Source of the DNA: Croceivirga sp.
GTDB lineage: Bacteria; Bacteroidota; Bacteroidia; Flavobacteriales; Flavobacteriaceae
Direction of reading: 5' to 3'
Length of the DNA stretch: 64,000 bases
Assembly (NCBI GenBank): GCA_028281025.1
Contig: JANQKR010000011.1
Span: 62,001-126,000 of the forward strand
This document shows positions 35,163-43,821 of this stretch, piece after piece. How positions within the stretch are numbered: position 1 is the first letter of the stretch; the number at the start of each line of letters is the position of its first letter. The notes beneath the pieces were generated by a model. It was not told the origin of the DNA. It did not search any database and saw only the letters and a list, made by a program, of their open reading frames with translations. The translations under genes were made by a program, and so were the position numbers.

Positions 35163-35429
35163 TCAGAACTTTTTTTTCAGGACATCCTGTAAAATCTGCT
35201 TGTCAAGGCTCAGGTCGGCGACCAGCTTCTTCAACTGGGCGTTCTCCTCTTCAAGATTCTTCAACCGCCTGAGTTCGGATACCCCTAGACCGCCATATTT
35301 CTTCTTCCAATTGTAGAACGTGGCCTCCGATATGCCCATCTTTCGGCATACCTCGGAAACCCTTGTGCCCGTCTCGGCCTGTTTGATGGCGAAGACAATC
35401 TGTGATTCACTGAATTTTGAACGTTTCAT
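35163..35429 (-). CDS. IS3-family transposase OrfA
   Basis: The 88-residue protein is read from ATG 35429 (KRSKFSESQIVFAIKQAETG); the frame opens at 35471. A helix-turn-helix (RVSEVCRKMGISEATFYNWKKK) and a leucine-zipper-like helix (LRRLKNLEEENAQLKKLVAD) are typical. It ends QDVLKKKF, right at an A8 run where -1 slippage would fuse it to OrfB. Confidence 0.9.
   Translation of the reverse strand: MKRSKFSESQIVFAIKQAETGTRVSEVCRKMGISEATFYNWKKKYGGLGVSELRRLKNLEEENAQLKKLVADLSLDKQILQDVLKKKF
35170..35177 (-). promoter_or_regulatory. Programmed -1 frameshift site of the IS3 element
   Basis: Eight consecutive A followed by G (minus strand) lie in the last codons of orfA. The orfB reading frame is in the -1 phase there and is open across it, giving a KKVLRPSRKREM junction. 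Confidence 0.65.
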
Positions 35430-35499
35430 TGGCAAATAATGATTTAAAATTACACATTTATTCGCCCGCAAACTCTAATTCTAAACTGTCCCATCTATC

Positions 35500-35512
35500 G
35501 GGAGGAGGTCAA
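35500..35512 (-). repeat. IS3-family terminal inverted repeat, right
   Basis: The complement of TTGACCTCCTCCC, followed by TAA outside, marks the right end of the element. Confidence 0.85.
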
Positions 35513-35584
35513 TAAGTGTACAACTTTAGCAATTTTCCCAATTATTCCATCTGTTAATTCTAAGAAACAACAATGTTCTTTAAT

Positions 35585-36802
35585 TTAGATTAAGAAAGCA
35601 TAAGATTGTTGAAACATTCTCGATGCGGTATAATTTTTTAAAAAAAGTTTATAAGCATTCTCAACGATGTCATTCCTTTGATTAGTGCTTTCTACCATTA
35701 TAGCCATAGTATTAGCTAAACAATCGTCATCATTAGTTTTAACTTTTAAACAGTGTTCGCCATTTTTTAGGTGTTTAAAGGCTGGAATATCAGAAAGTAT
35801 CATAGGCAACCTGTACTTCATCGCCTCAAGCATTACATAGCTGCTCTGTTCGTTTAATGAGGGAAAAACCAAGGCATTGGACAAAGAATAGTATTGAGGC
35901 ATTTCCAGAGGTGTTACATATCCCGTAAAGTGGATGGTAATTCCATACTTCTTCCCCATATATTCAATCGTTTTTCTTAACGGCCCTTCACCTACTATTA
36001 ACAAAGCCAAAGGTTTATTCACCCTTTTTATTAAATGTCTGAAAGCTTCCAATACTCTTTTTATTCCTTTTTGCTCTGTCAGTCTTCCCACATATAGGAA
36101 TGTGAAAGTTTCTTTGTTTTTAAAATAAGAGTTTCCTTTGCTCTTATTCCTATCTTGAATAGCTCCTATTTGATTGACACTTATCCCATTCTGGACAATA
36201 TTCAGCTTAGACTTGGGGATAGAATAGTATTTTATTGCATCGTCGGCCATTTCACTAGTAAGGCAAATAACGCTATGTGCCATGCTGCAATTTTTAGACT
36301 CTACTTGAATATTAATGATTCTGGTATCTTCAATTTCATTTTTTTTCCAGTTTAACAAGAATTGTTTACGGTTGTTTTTATAGAATACCCTCCAAAGTGA
36401 AACATGAATAGTATAAATAATTTTAGCATTAGTATTTTCTTTAATTTTCTTTAGTAAATAGTATTGCATATTATTATTAAAATGAAAGATGTCAGAATTT
36501 GATATTTTGAAAACATCCATCAAAAGATAGAATATCGCCACAGAATATTGCTCTGACAATCCAATTAATAATTTGTCTTTATCTTCAATAGTTCTCGGAA
36601 TATCAAAGAATAGTACATTCTCATCAAATCTTTGTAATACGTTGGATATTCTCATACTCCCGATTGTAACAACTATCATTTCTAGATAGTGTTTTCGCTT
36701 TTTAGCCTCGTATGCCATTTCAGAAATATACCTTCCAATACCAAACTTTTGAGATTCATCAGTTTGATTAATTAAAAAGATGCGAGTTTTTCTTTTATTC
36801 AT
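35585..36802 (-). CDS. Family 4-type glycosyltransferase of a natural-product locus
   Basis: The 405-residue GT-B protein begins RIFLINQTDESQKFGIGRYI, the opening seen in Bacteroidota glycosyltransferases of the TIGR04157 type that accompany double-glycine natural-product peptides. The C-terminal domain has FLYVGRLTEQKGIKRVLEAF, LLIVGEGPLRKTIEY and FPSLNEQSSYVMLEAMKY, the sugar-nucleotide site of GT4 enzymes. It overlaps the upstream GT gene by eight bases. It may glycosylate the exported peptide; the acceptor is inference. Confidence 0.83.
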   Translation of the reverse strand: MNKRKTRIFLINQTDESQKFGIGRYISEMAYEAKKRKHYLEMIVVTIGSMRISNVLQRFDENVLFFDIPRTIEDKDKLLIGLSEQYSVAIFYLLMDVFKISNSDIFHFNNNMQYYLLKKIKENTNAKIIYTIHVSLWRVFYKNNRKQFLLNWKKNEIEDTRIINIQVESKNCSMAHSVICLTSEMADDAIKYYSIPKSKLNIVQNGISVNQIGAIQDRNKSKGNSYFKNKETFTFLYVGRLTEQKGIKRVLEAFRHLIKRVNKPLALLIVGEGPLRKTIEYMGKKYGITIHFTGYVTPLEMPQYYSLSNALVFPSLNEQSSYVMLEAMKYRLPMILSDIPAFKHLKNGEHCLKVKTNDDDCLANTMAIMVESTNQRNDIVENAYKLFLKNYTASRMFQQSYAFLI

Positions 36803-37535
36803 TCTGAAAGACTTTCAAATATTCCAATTCGTTTTTTTTTCTAACCTCATTGCTAGCATGCCAAGAATTGGTATTCCTATCATGGTGTAAATGGTAAAGA
36901 GGTGAATTTGAACGCTTTATGAAAAACCCTTGTTTCTTCAACCTATAATATCGTTCTTTATCGTCTGGTCCCCATCCATAAATGTTTTCATTATCTGGAC
37001 CGAATTCTTCAAAATCGTGTGCCCTTCCTCCGAAAACACCACCAACAGAGTATTGAAACCAAAGCTTGAATTTTGACTCTTTTCTCTTTAGAAAATCATA
37101 TTCATTAAACTTTTCGTATGTTTTTCTAACACTTCTTGGCACATTAAAAAATTTCCCATCATATGGATAAACCAACATTTGTTTTTTTGTACTTCTCAAT
37201 TGCTTAGTGCATTCTAATAAGGCTTTGGGTGAAGTTATGACATCCGAATCGCAGATAAAAAAGTATAAGGTTGCACATTGGCTTACCATCTTATTTCGAT
37301 ATCTTGTAGTATGAAAAATCAAATCATTATCTTCAATAAAAGTATAATCTAGGCTGGGTAATCTTCTGATTTCTTTTGGAATTCTAGGCTTATTGTCTAT
37401 TTCCCAAAGCATAATGGAAGTGTCAAAATGAGTAATAATATGCTTGATTACTAGTTTCAAGTTTATCAGCCTGTCCTTGGAGTCAATTCGGGCGTAAATC
37501 AAAAAGCATGTATCTTTTAAGTTGTATTTAGCCAT
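36795..37535 (-). CDS. GT-A glycosyltransferase (galactosyltransferase-related)
   Basis: The 246-residue protein has a GT-A fold: N-terminal FLIYARIDSKDRL, a DxD-type metal site in YFFICDSDVITSPK, and the GT7-like acceptor motif NENIYGWGPDDKERYYRLK followed by PLYHLHHDRN. It is co-translated with the GT4 enzyme (8-base overlap) and the helical protein upstream (8-base overlap). It is likely part of peptide or cell-surface glycan decoration; donor and acceptor are unknown. Confidence 0.8.
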   Translation of the reverse strand: MAKYNLKDTCFLIYARIDSKDRLINLKLVIKHIITHFDTSIMLWEIDNKPRIPKEIRRLPSLDYTFIEDNDLIFHTTRYRNKMVSQCATLYFFICDSDVITSPKALLECTKQLRSTKKQMLVYPYDGKFFNVPRSVRKTYEKFNEYDFLKRKESKFKLWFQYSVGGVFGGRAHDFEEFGPDNENIYGWGPDDKERYYRLKKQGFFIKRSNSPLYHLHHDRNTNSWHASNEVRKKNELEYLKVFQNE

Positions 37536-38478
37536 TATATCTAATATTTAGATTTGATACGGCTATCATAACAACCAGATTCTTTGATTCCAGTTCGTCA
37601 ATCAAAGCTAAAGCTTGTATAATAATTCTTTTCATAATGGAATGAGCGTTATTATCGCCAATGATATTAGATTGATTTATATTATTGTTTAGTTGATTAG
37701 CGATATCCTTCAAAAGGATTTGCTTGTCATTGTTGATTTCCTGAATCTTTTCACTAAAGTAATGTGATAACAATAGAGCTCTAGACAATTTTTGATTTTT
37801 TCTGGCAGAACTATATAGTTCTAGGGCTTCCTTTTTGTAAGGCGTAATGTCGCTTTCTAGTTGCAACAGACCTCTTTTTGCTGTACAAACTGTTTCCTCT
37901 CTATCCAAGCCTTTTTCAAACAAAAATTCCATTAACATAATCCAAACAACGTCTCTTTTATTCCAATCTTTAATATGATAGGTCAGTTCAAAAAAGGCAA
38001 TAGAAAGATGTTCCTTTATAATGAATGTATATTCGGACTTTTCATCTACATGCCTAATCCGATAAAAAAAATAGAACGCAATCAATAAAAGTTCATCCAT
38101 ACTGTCAGACGAAAATTTTCCTCTTGATAAAGAATTGATTTTGCTTATTGCTATTTCGTCAAGAGGATTTAAAATATCTTCCAAATCATCTGATTCAAAA
38201 AATCCTTCCTCAATAAATAATAGTAAACTCCATCCTATTTCCACAGCGCTCAATGGCTCAATTTTTTTATTTTCAAGAGGAATTATCACATATGACAATG
38301 TTTCTTGCAAAAGTTCAAAAGCAAAACTGGCGTATGATTGTTTTCTGTACTTATAAGCATAGTGAAACAGATAATATAGAAGTAATGCTTTATCCTTTAT
38401 TTTCAACTTGCTAACCACCTCTGAGTTGAGAAGTATAAAATGTGCGGCTTCTTCATGGAGATTTTTTTTTGCTTTCAT
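37528..38478 (-). CDS. Helical protein of the glycosyltransferase operon
   Basis: The 316-residue, almost entirely alpha-helical, acidic protein has no signal peptide. SAVEIGWSLLLFIEEGFFES at about residues 77-96 recalls the IGWGI/EFL segments of LanC-like or related toroid proteins in Bacteroidota peptide loci. The zinc ligands of a real LanC are missing. It is the first gene of a three-gene operon with the two glycosyltransferases, and could serve as a scaffold or peptide-binding partner (inference). No family is firmly recognised. Confidence 0.6.
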   Translation of the reverse strand: MKAKKNLHEEAAHFILLNSEVVSKLKIKDKALLLYYLFHYAYKYRKQSYASFAFELLQETLSYVIIPLENKKIEPLSAVEIGWSLLLFIEEGFFESDDLEDILNPLDEIAISKINSLSRGKFSSDSMDELLLIAFYFFYRIRHVDEKSEYTFIIKEHLSIAFFELTYHIKDWNKRDVVWIMLMEFLFEKGLDREETVCTAKRGLLQLESDITPYKKEALELYSSARKNQKLSRALLLSHYFSEKIQEINNDKQILLKDIANQLNNNINQSNIIGDNNAHSIMKRIIIQALALIDELESKNLVVMIAVSNLNIRYNG

Positions 38479-38649
38479 AAGATACTAAGTAAATTGTAAT
38501 ACACATTTGCAAAATCCCTGGATTTGATACCAAAGGCCCTCTAAAATATATTATACAATTGGGTGAGGTCTGCCACAATTAAAGCATTCTTCAATAAAAA
38601 TTAGGATATTTTGGCAATAATATATCTATCACATTGCATTCTAAGTCCT

Positions 38650-38681
38650 TAAAAAAAGAATGTTCAATATTATCGAACATT
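38650..38681 (-). terminator. Terminator of the exporter operon
   Basis: On the minus strand AATGTTCGAT / ATTGAACATT forms a 10-bp stem (one G-T pair) followed by CTTTTTTT, starting 13 bases after the HlyD stop. It separates the exporter pair from the glycosyltransferase operon. Confidence 0.7.
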
Positions 38682-38694
38682 TCTAATATTTGTT

Positions 38695-39996
38695 TTATTG
38701 ATATTTGAAAATATTTTTGAACTTATAAAAAATCCTTTCCGCCACACTAAGATCTTCGGTTATAATTTCGGCACTTCCTATAAGTTCTTGGTCAAAAGGC
38801 AGATATCTATTGTAAGTAGTCTTTGTTCCCACAGGAAGCGAAATATATACAAAATAGTTGCCATTATTGTCAGGTGAAATGGAAATGCTTTTTACTCTAC
38901 CGGATAGCAAGCCGTATTGCTGATAAGGGAAATTGTCTAACTTCACTAACACTTTTTGATTCAAAGTCACTTTGCCAGCATTTTGAGATGGGATTGTTAG
39001 TTTTCCCACCAAAACAGATCTATTAGTAGGCAAAATAGAAAAAACAACTTCACCTGAGTTGATAAATTGATTTGTTCCCCAAAACTCTTGAAAGCTCACT
39101 ACACCTTTAATTGACGAAGAAAGTACATAGGTGTGTTCCCACTCACGAATTGCTTTTTTTAAGGCATTATAAGATTGCGAAAGATTGGTTAAAAAACGAG
39201 TGTCATCTTCTTTTTGATTAATTTGTACCGTTTTCAGAGCATAATCTGCGGAAGAAATAGCCTCTCGAATCTGTGAAATAGATATGGACATTGAACTGAT
39301 GTTTTTTTCCATTTGAAGAAATTCCAGTTTCCTGGATTCATATTCTTGTTGAGAAATCACCCCTTTTTTAAACAGTTCCTCATGCCTTTCCAAATCTCTT
39401 TTTCCCAATTTATATTCCTGCTCCAATACTCTCTTTTGCTTAATCTGATTCTTGAGTCTTAACTTTGTCTCTGCCAATGATTGTCGATTTCCGGACAAAC
39501 GATTGGAGTGGGGATCTAGCTCCTTTAATAATGTATAGTCTACATAACTTTTTTCAAAATTAATATAAGCGGTTTCAACATCCCCTAAAGCCAAATTAGA
39601 TGTAAGAGACACAGGGAATAACAAATCTTCTGACTTTAAAGGCAAAGTGTCTAAAACCGCTTTTAAGAAAAATACATCTTCAGTTACAGATGTATTTCGA
39701 ATAACAGCTAAATGTTGTCCAGCTACTACCGTGTCACCATTCTGAATATAAATATCTTCTAAAGCTCCAGAATATCTGGCAACTACTTTTTCTGTTGGGC
39801 TCTCAGTGGTAACAGTGATTTTGGCAGTAACAAAATCCGGATATCTTATCATAAAAGATAAAACCAGAATGATAATCGTAAACATAAAAACTAAAGTTAT
39901 GCCCCAACGTACAATCCAAGCAGGAGGGTTTGATAGTATTTCTTGAACTTCTTCTGACCGTAAATTGAGTTCCTCAGTATTTGGATTTTCAGGCAT
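38695..39996 (-). CDS. HlyD-family membrane fusion protein
   Basis: This 433-residue adaptor of a type I-like exporter has a short cytosolic N-terminus and a transmembrane helix near residues 30-52 (WGITLVFMFTIIILVLSFMI). The first half-lipoyl motif is YSGALEDIYIQNGDTVVAGQ. A long coiled coil of about 130 residues follows (ETKLRLKNQIKQKRVLEQEY), then the returning lipoyl/barrel segment and a C-terminal IGSAEIITEDLSVAERIFY. It starts five bases after the ABC transporter stop and would link it across the periplasm. Confidence 0.9.
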   Translation of the reverse strand: MPENPNTEELNLRSEEVQEILSNPPAWIVRWGITLVFMFTIIILVLSFMIRYPDFVTAKITVTTESPTEKVVARYSGALEDIYIQNGDTVVAGQHLAVIRNTSVTEDVFFLKAVLDTLPLKSEDLLFPVSLTSNLALGDVETAYINFEKSYVDYTLLKELDPHSNRLSGNRQSLAETKLRLKNQIKQKRVLEQEYKLGKRDLERHEELFKKGVISQQEYESRKLEFLQMEKNISSMSISISQIREAISSADYALKTVQINQKEDDTRFLTNLSQSYNALKKAIREWEHTYVLSSSIKGVVSFQEFWGTNQFINSGEVVFSILPTNRSVLVGKLTIPSQNAGKVTLNQKVLVKLDNFPYQQYGLLSGRVKSISISPDNNGNYFVYISLPVGTKTTYNRYLPFDQELIGSAEIITEDLSVAERIFYKFKNIFKYQ

Positions 39997-40001
39997 TTTT
40001 T

Positions 40002-42200
40002 TTACATATTTATTTTTTCGAGTTCTAATTGATTCTTTACAAGATTATAATAAGCCCCTTTCTTGTTCAATAACTCCTCATGGGTACCAGATTCTTTTAT
40101 TTTCCCTTCATCCATCACTACTATCTGATCTGCATTTTTGACTGTACTAAGTCTATGCGCAATAATGATTACTGTTCTGTTTTCAAAAAACCTATTTAGG
40201 TTTTTCATGATTACCTTTTCATTTTTGGCATCTAGAGCAGAAGTAGCTTCATCAAAACATAATAATTGAGGGTTCTTGTAGATTGCTCTGGCAATAAATA
40301 GGCGTTGTTTTTGGCCAGTGCTAACGCCGACTCCTTCATTGCCAATTGCAGTATTAAAACCCAGTGGAAGAGATTGTATAAAATCATAAATATTTGCAAT
40401 TTTTGCAGACTTTATCAGCCTTTCTTGATTTATTATATCCTCTCCCACAGCAATATTATATGCAATTGTGTCATTAAACACATAGCCTTCTTGCATAACT
40501 ACCCCACAATGGTCGCGCCATGTCTTGTAAGAAATGTTGTTAAGATATTGGTCTCCATATAGGATATTTCCTTTATTTGGATTGTAAAACTTCAACAATA
40601 ATTTCAACAAAGTGGTTTTACCACTACCACTAGTCCCTACTATTGCTGTTACTTTATTGGCAGGGATTTCCATACTCAGTCCTTTGATCACATTCTCGTC
40701 ACTTCCCAAGTATCTAAAAGATAGATTTTTAATTTCTAATTTTTGATTAGGTTTAATTTTTACTGCTAATTGCTTATCATTATCCTCTTCATTTTTCTTA
40801 TCATGAATTTCACTGAGACGTTCCATGCTTATTTTAGCATCTTGATAAGATTGGATAAAACCTACCATTTGGCCTATTGGGGCATTCAATTGCCCAATGA
40901 TATACTGTATGGACAACATCATTCCTAAAGTAATATTTCCTTCTATTACCAAAACAGCCGAAGTGAAGGTTACAACAATATTCTTAAGTTCGTTAATTAC
41001 AGATGATCCCACCCCCTGTACTTGCTCCAGAGCAAGGCTCTGTACAGATACTTTAAACAGCCGAGCTTGCACAAATTCCCATTTCCAACGTTTCTGTTTT
41101 TCAGCATTGTGCATCTTGATTTCCTGCATGCCATTAATCAATTCGATGACAGTACTCTGTTCTTGGCTCAATTGTGAAAAACGTTTGTAATCCAACTCTT
41201 TTCTCCTTTTGAGAAAGTATAAAATCCATATGACATAAAGGATACTCCCAATGGCAAATATTCCAAAAATGGCAGAACTATAATATATGAGCACTGCTCC
41301 AAAAACCAATAAATTAAACATAGAGAAAAGAGTGCTTAATGTGGTGCCGGTTAGCAAGTTCTCTATTCTACTATGGTCGTTTATACGTTGCATAATGTCA
41401 CCGGTCATGCGCGTGTCAAAATAAGCCATGGGCAATGCCATAAGCTTGATAAAGAAATCGGAAACCAAAGAGATATTAATCCGTGTACTCAAGTGCAACA
41501 AAATCCAGCTTCTGAAAATATCTACGCTGGTACGTCCTAAGAAAAGCATAATTTGTGCAGCCAATACCACATAGATAAAGTTGATATCTTGATTCTGTAT
41601 ACCAACATCTACAATACTTTGAGTTAAAAAAGGAAAGATTAATTGTAGCAAACTACCAACAAGTAACCCAATACAGAGTTGAATAATTAATCCCTTGTAT
41701 TTGAACAAATATTGAAACAGAAAACGTAATGATTTTTTATCAGTATTCTCCCATTGCAACTTTTGGAACTTAGGAGTTATTTCCAATAATAAAGTTATGC
41801 CCTCTTTGATATTTTCACTAGCATTATTCCCAATCCATCTAACCAAGAATTCTTCTTTGCTATAGGTAATAAGACCATAGGATGGATCAGAGACATAAAC
41901 AACACCCATTTTGATTTTATAAACAACAACAAAATGATTTTTATTCCAGTGCACTATACAGGGTAATGGAGCATCTTCTAATTGGGTGTAGCTCAGTTTA
42001 GCACCAATAGATTTGAATCCGATAGCCTCTGCAGCATCACTCAACTTAAGAAGATTACTCCCTATTCTAGTAGTCTCGGAAAGCTTCCGTATCTCTTGCA
42101 ATGATATAAGCTTACCATAATGTTTGGCAATAATTCTAAGACAAGTAGGGCCACAGTCCTTTACTCCAGGCTGCTTGTAAAATGGAAAAGGCTTTTTCAA
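40002..42200 (-). CDS. Peptidase-containing ABC transporter (C39 bacteriocin exporter)
   Basis: The 732-residue PCAT has three parts. The C39 peptidase domain has catalytic Cys16 in VKDCGPTCL, His89 in WNKNHFVVVY and Asp105 in VSDPS. A six-helix membrane domain spans about 165-440. The ATPase has Walker A GTSGSGKTT, signature VGVSTGQKQR and Walker B LLCFDEATSALD. It would cut the precursor leader after the double Gly and export the modified peptide with HlyD. The frame starts with TTG at 42200; a stop lies four codons upstream, so no ATG is available. Confidence 0.92.
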   Translation of the reverse strand: MKKPFPFYKQPGVKDCGPTCLRIIAKHYGKLISLQEIRKLSETTRIGSNLLKLSDAAEAIGFKSIGAKLSYTQLEDAPLPCIVHWNKNHFVVVYKIKMGVVYVSDPSYGLITYSKEEFLVRWIGNNASENIKEGITLLLEITPKFQKLQWENTDKKSLRFLFQYLFKYKGLIIQLCIGLLVGSLLQLIFPFLTQSIVDVGIQNQDINFIYVVLAAQIMLFLGRTSVDIFRSWILLHLSTRINISLVSDFFIKLMALPMAYFDTRMTGDIMQRINDHSRIENLLTGTTLSTLFSMFNLLVFGAVLIYYSSAIFGIFAIGSILYVIWILYFLKRRKELDYKRFSQLSQEQSTVIELINGMQEIKMHNAEKQKRWKWEFVQARLFKVSVQSLALEQVQGVGSSVINELKNIVVTFTSAVLVIEGNITLGMMLSIQYIIGQLNAPIGQMVGFIQSYQDAKISMERLSEIHDKKNEEDNDKQLAVKIKPNQKLEIKNLSFRYLGSDENVIKGLSMEIPANKVTAIVGTSGSGKTTLLKLLLKFYNPNKGNILYGDQYLNNISYKTWRDHCGVVMQEGYVFNDTIAYNIAVGEDIINQERLIKSAKIANIYDFIQSLPLGFNTAIGNEGVGVSTGQKQRLFIARAIYKNPQLLCFDEATSALDAKNEKVIMKNLNRFFENRTVIIIAHRLSTVKNADQIVVMDEGKIKESGTHEELLNKKGAYYNLVKNQLELEKINM

Positions 42201-43373
42201 ATAATTAAGCTAAAAAAAAATAAAAATAAGAAAATTCTGTATCCTACAACATAATATAACAATTCAAAATCTCGTACATTTTAATGACAGACTTTTTTGA
42301 AATTAAATTGAACTCGAAAAAAGTAAGGTTTGTTTTGAGGCAAAACTAGTAAAGAACAGTTTCTTCTCGACCAATTGACATAGCTAACACTTTGTCTTAC
42401 TTTTTGGAGTCAAATAAATTCGAAATTATTGTGTGAAAGAATATCCCATCAGGCTAAAATGTAAGGCGATGATATTTGAACAAGAAAGAAGGCTTTTTTC
42501 AATAAAACTTATTAATTCAAGAATTGTTCCCATCTGAAGTGCCCACCGATGGCTTCCATCAAAAGGCTTAAAGTATTTCGTGTGTATCCTTTCTACAAAA
42601 AAAATTAAGGGAACCTTACAATATCTCTTAAATGATAAAATCTTTTTTGTTCAAATATAATCTCCATGTTTTTTTGATGTTTTTTTCAAAAATTACCAGA
42701 CAAAGTATTTTCTAAATGCTCCATGGGTTTATATATGTATATGATTAAATAATTGTACCCACAGATATTTATATATTCATATAGGTCGTGTTCAATAATG
42801 GTTTGGGACCTGATAACTGTTTTCCGTGATAGAGCCGTTGGGCATGACCTTTGTGCCGTAATTGGACGAATTTGGTTTCATCTTTATTTCCAGTGTCCTT
42901 ATCCTTACGAAAAGCGGTTCCTGATATTTTATCATAACGCGCCACTTTTAATAGACTTGATAATTATGGGTATGTAACCCATGGAATTGATGTGACAGGA
43001 GCTTTTCAGGAGATTTTTGTGGCAAGGGGAAAGAATGAAGTTGCCAAAAAAAGCTGTTGCTACCCGTGAAGGTATGATGCTTACCTGTGTTTTTCATTCC
43101 CTTACCATTGAAGTATTTCAGCGGGGAGATTGCCAAAAAACCTTTTTTGGCAATCCCTTGGACAATACAAAAAGACAATCAATTTAGAAAGGTAGGGTGT
43201 ATGTGAGCCCTATCCCTTTAAGGACAATGTTCCAAATCCTATCTTGAAATCCAAACCATTGTATTCCTTGAAATGCCCATACGAAAATATTATTTTGTCA
43301 ACCCCATTTGCCATACATAAACCCATGTATGCCAACTCCCTTTCCATTTTTCAAATACCCTTAGGTTTGTGAC
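42201..43373. other. 1.2 kb region without a recognisable gene
   Basis: This stretch separates the exporter from the mobilization module. Open frames (for example 42753-42977) have no recognisable family or good start context. The only clear structure is the inverted repeat at 43128-43155. Composition changes from very AT-rich to moderate across this stretch, suggesting a junction between two DNA sources. Confidence 0.4.
43128..43155. repeat. Perfect inverted repeat
   Basis: GATTGCCAAAAAA / TTTTTTGGCAATC is a perfect 13-bp stem with a CC loop. No T run follows on either side, so it is not a standard terminator. It could be a protein-binding or transposon-end remnant. Confidence 0.6.
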
Positions 43374-43374
43374 A

Positions 43375-43470
43375 AGTTAACCGGAGGTCACGGAGCAAGT
43401 TGTGTTTTTGCTAACAAAAACCCTACGCACTTCGTTTGTAGCTGCCTTGTGATCCTCACAAAATCTATTG
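43375..43470 (+). other. Candidate origin of transfer upstream of mobC
   Basis: The region directly before mobC contains the hairpin GTTTTTG/CAAAAAC (43404-43421) followed by CCCTACGCACTTCGTTTGTAG. This is the position where Bacteroidota mobilizable elements carry oriT. No nick site can be proved. Confidence 0.4.
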
Positions 43471-43473
43471 AAA

Positions 43474-43821
43474 ATGGGTAGGCCAAAAAAAGAATTGAGC
43501 AATCTGAAAACAATACAGGTCAATGTCAGGATGACCGCTGATGAATACTGTAGGGTATCCACGAATGCGGAAGTCATGGGATTGTCCATAGCAGAATATA
43601 TCCGACGAAAAGTCACTGGCAAGTCTTTTCCAAAAAAGATGGTCAGCCCATTGGACAGAAAACTTTTTGTTGAATTGAGTAGGATAGGAAATAACCTGAA
43701 CCAACTCACTAGGGTTGTAAACTCAGGTATTTGGGACCCATTTAGTATTTCCAAACAATTAGAGGAGGTAAAAATTCTATTGCAATACCTCAAATCAAAT
43801 ATCGCAAACGATGATAGGTAA
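43474..43821 (+). CDS. mobC: MobC-like mobilization accessory protein
   Basis: The 115-residue protein is taken from ATG 43474; a TTG six bases earlier is in frame. The ribbon-helix-helix-like N-terminal part (TIQVNVRMTADEYCRVSTNA, GLSIAEYIRRKVTG) and the LFVELSRIGNNLNQLTRVVN motif are the MobC signature. It binds the oriT region and assists the relaxase. Its end overlaps the relaxase start by 11 bases. Confidence 0.88.
   Translation: MGRPKKELSNLKTIQVNVRMTADEYCRVSTNAEVMGLSIAEYIRRKVTGKSFPKKMVSPLDRKLFVELSRIGNNLNQLTRVVNSGIWDPFSISKQLEEVKILLQYLKSNIANDDR

Larger units (their letters stand above)
34291..35512 (-). mobile_element. IS3-family insertion sequence
   Basis: This 1222-bp element has perfect 13-bp terminal inverted repeats (TTGACCTCCTCCC at 34291-34303 and its complement at 35500-35512). 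It is flanked by a 3-bp direct repeat TAA (34288-34290 and 35513-35515). It carries orfA, an A8 slippage site and a frameshifted orfB on the minus strand. It lies between the carboxypeptidase-regulatory gene and the glycosyltransferase operon. Confidence 0.88.

Noticed and set aside
38591-38680. A 29-residue minus-strand frame between the HlyD gene and the glycosyltransferase operon, considered as a second precursor peptide.
   Set aside because: It has no leader or double Gly and overlaps a convincing hairpin plus T-run terminator.
42753-42977. A 74-residue + strand frame between the exporter and mobC.
   Set aside because: Composition is not protein-like for this genome, there is no family resemblance and no start context.
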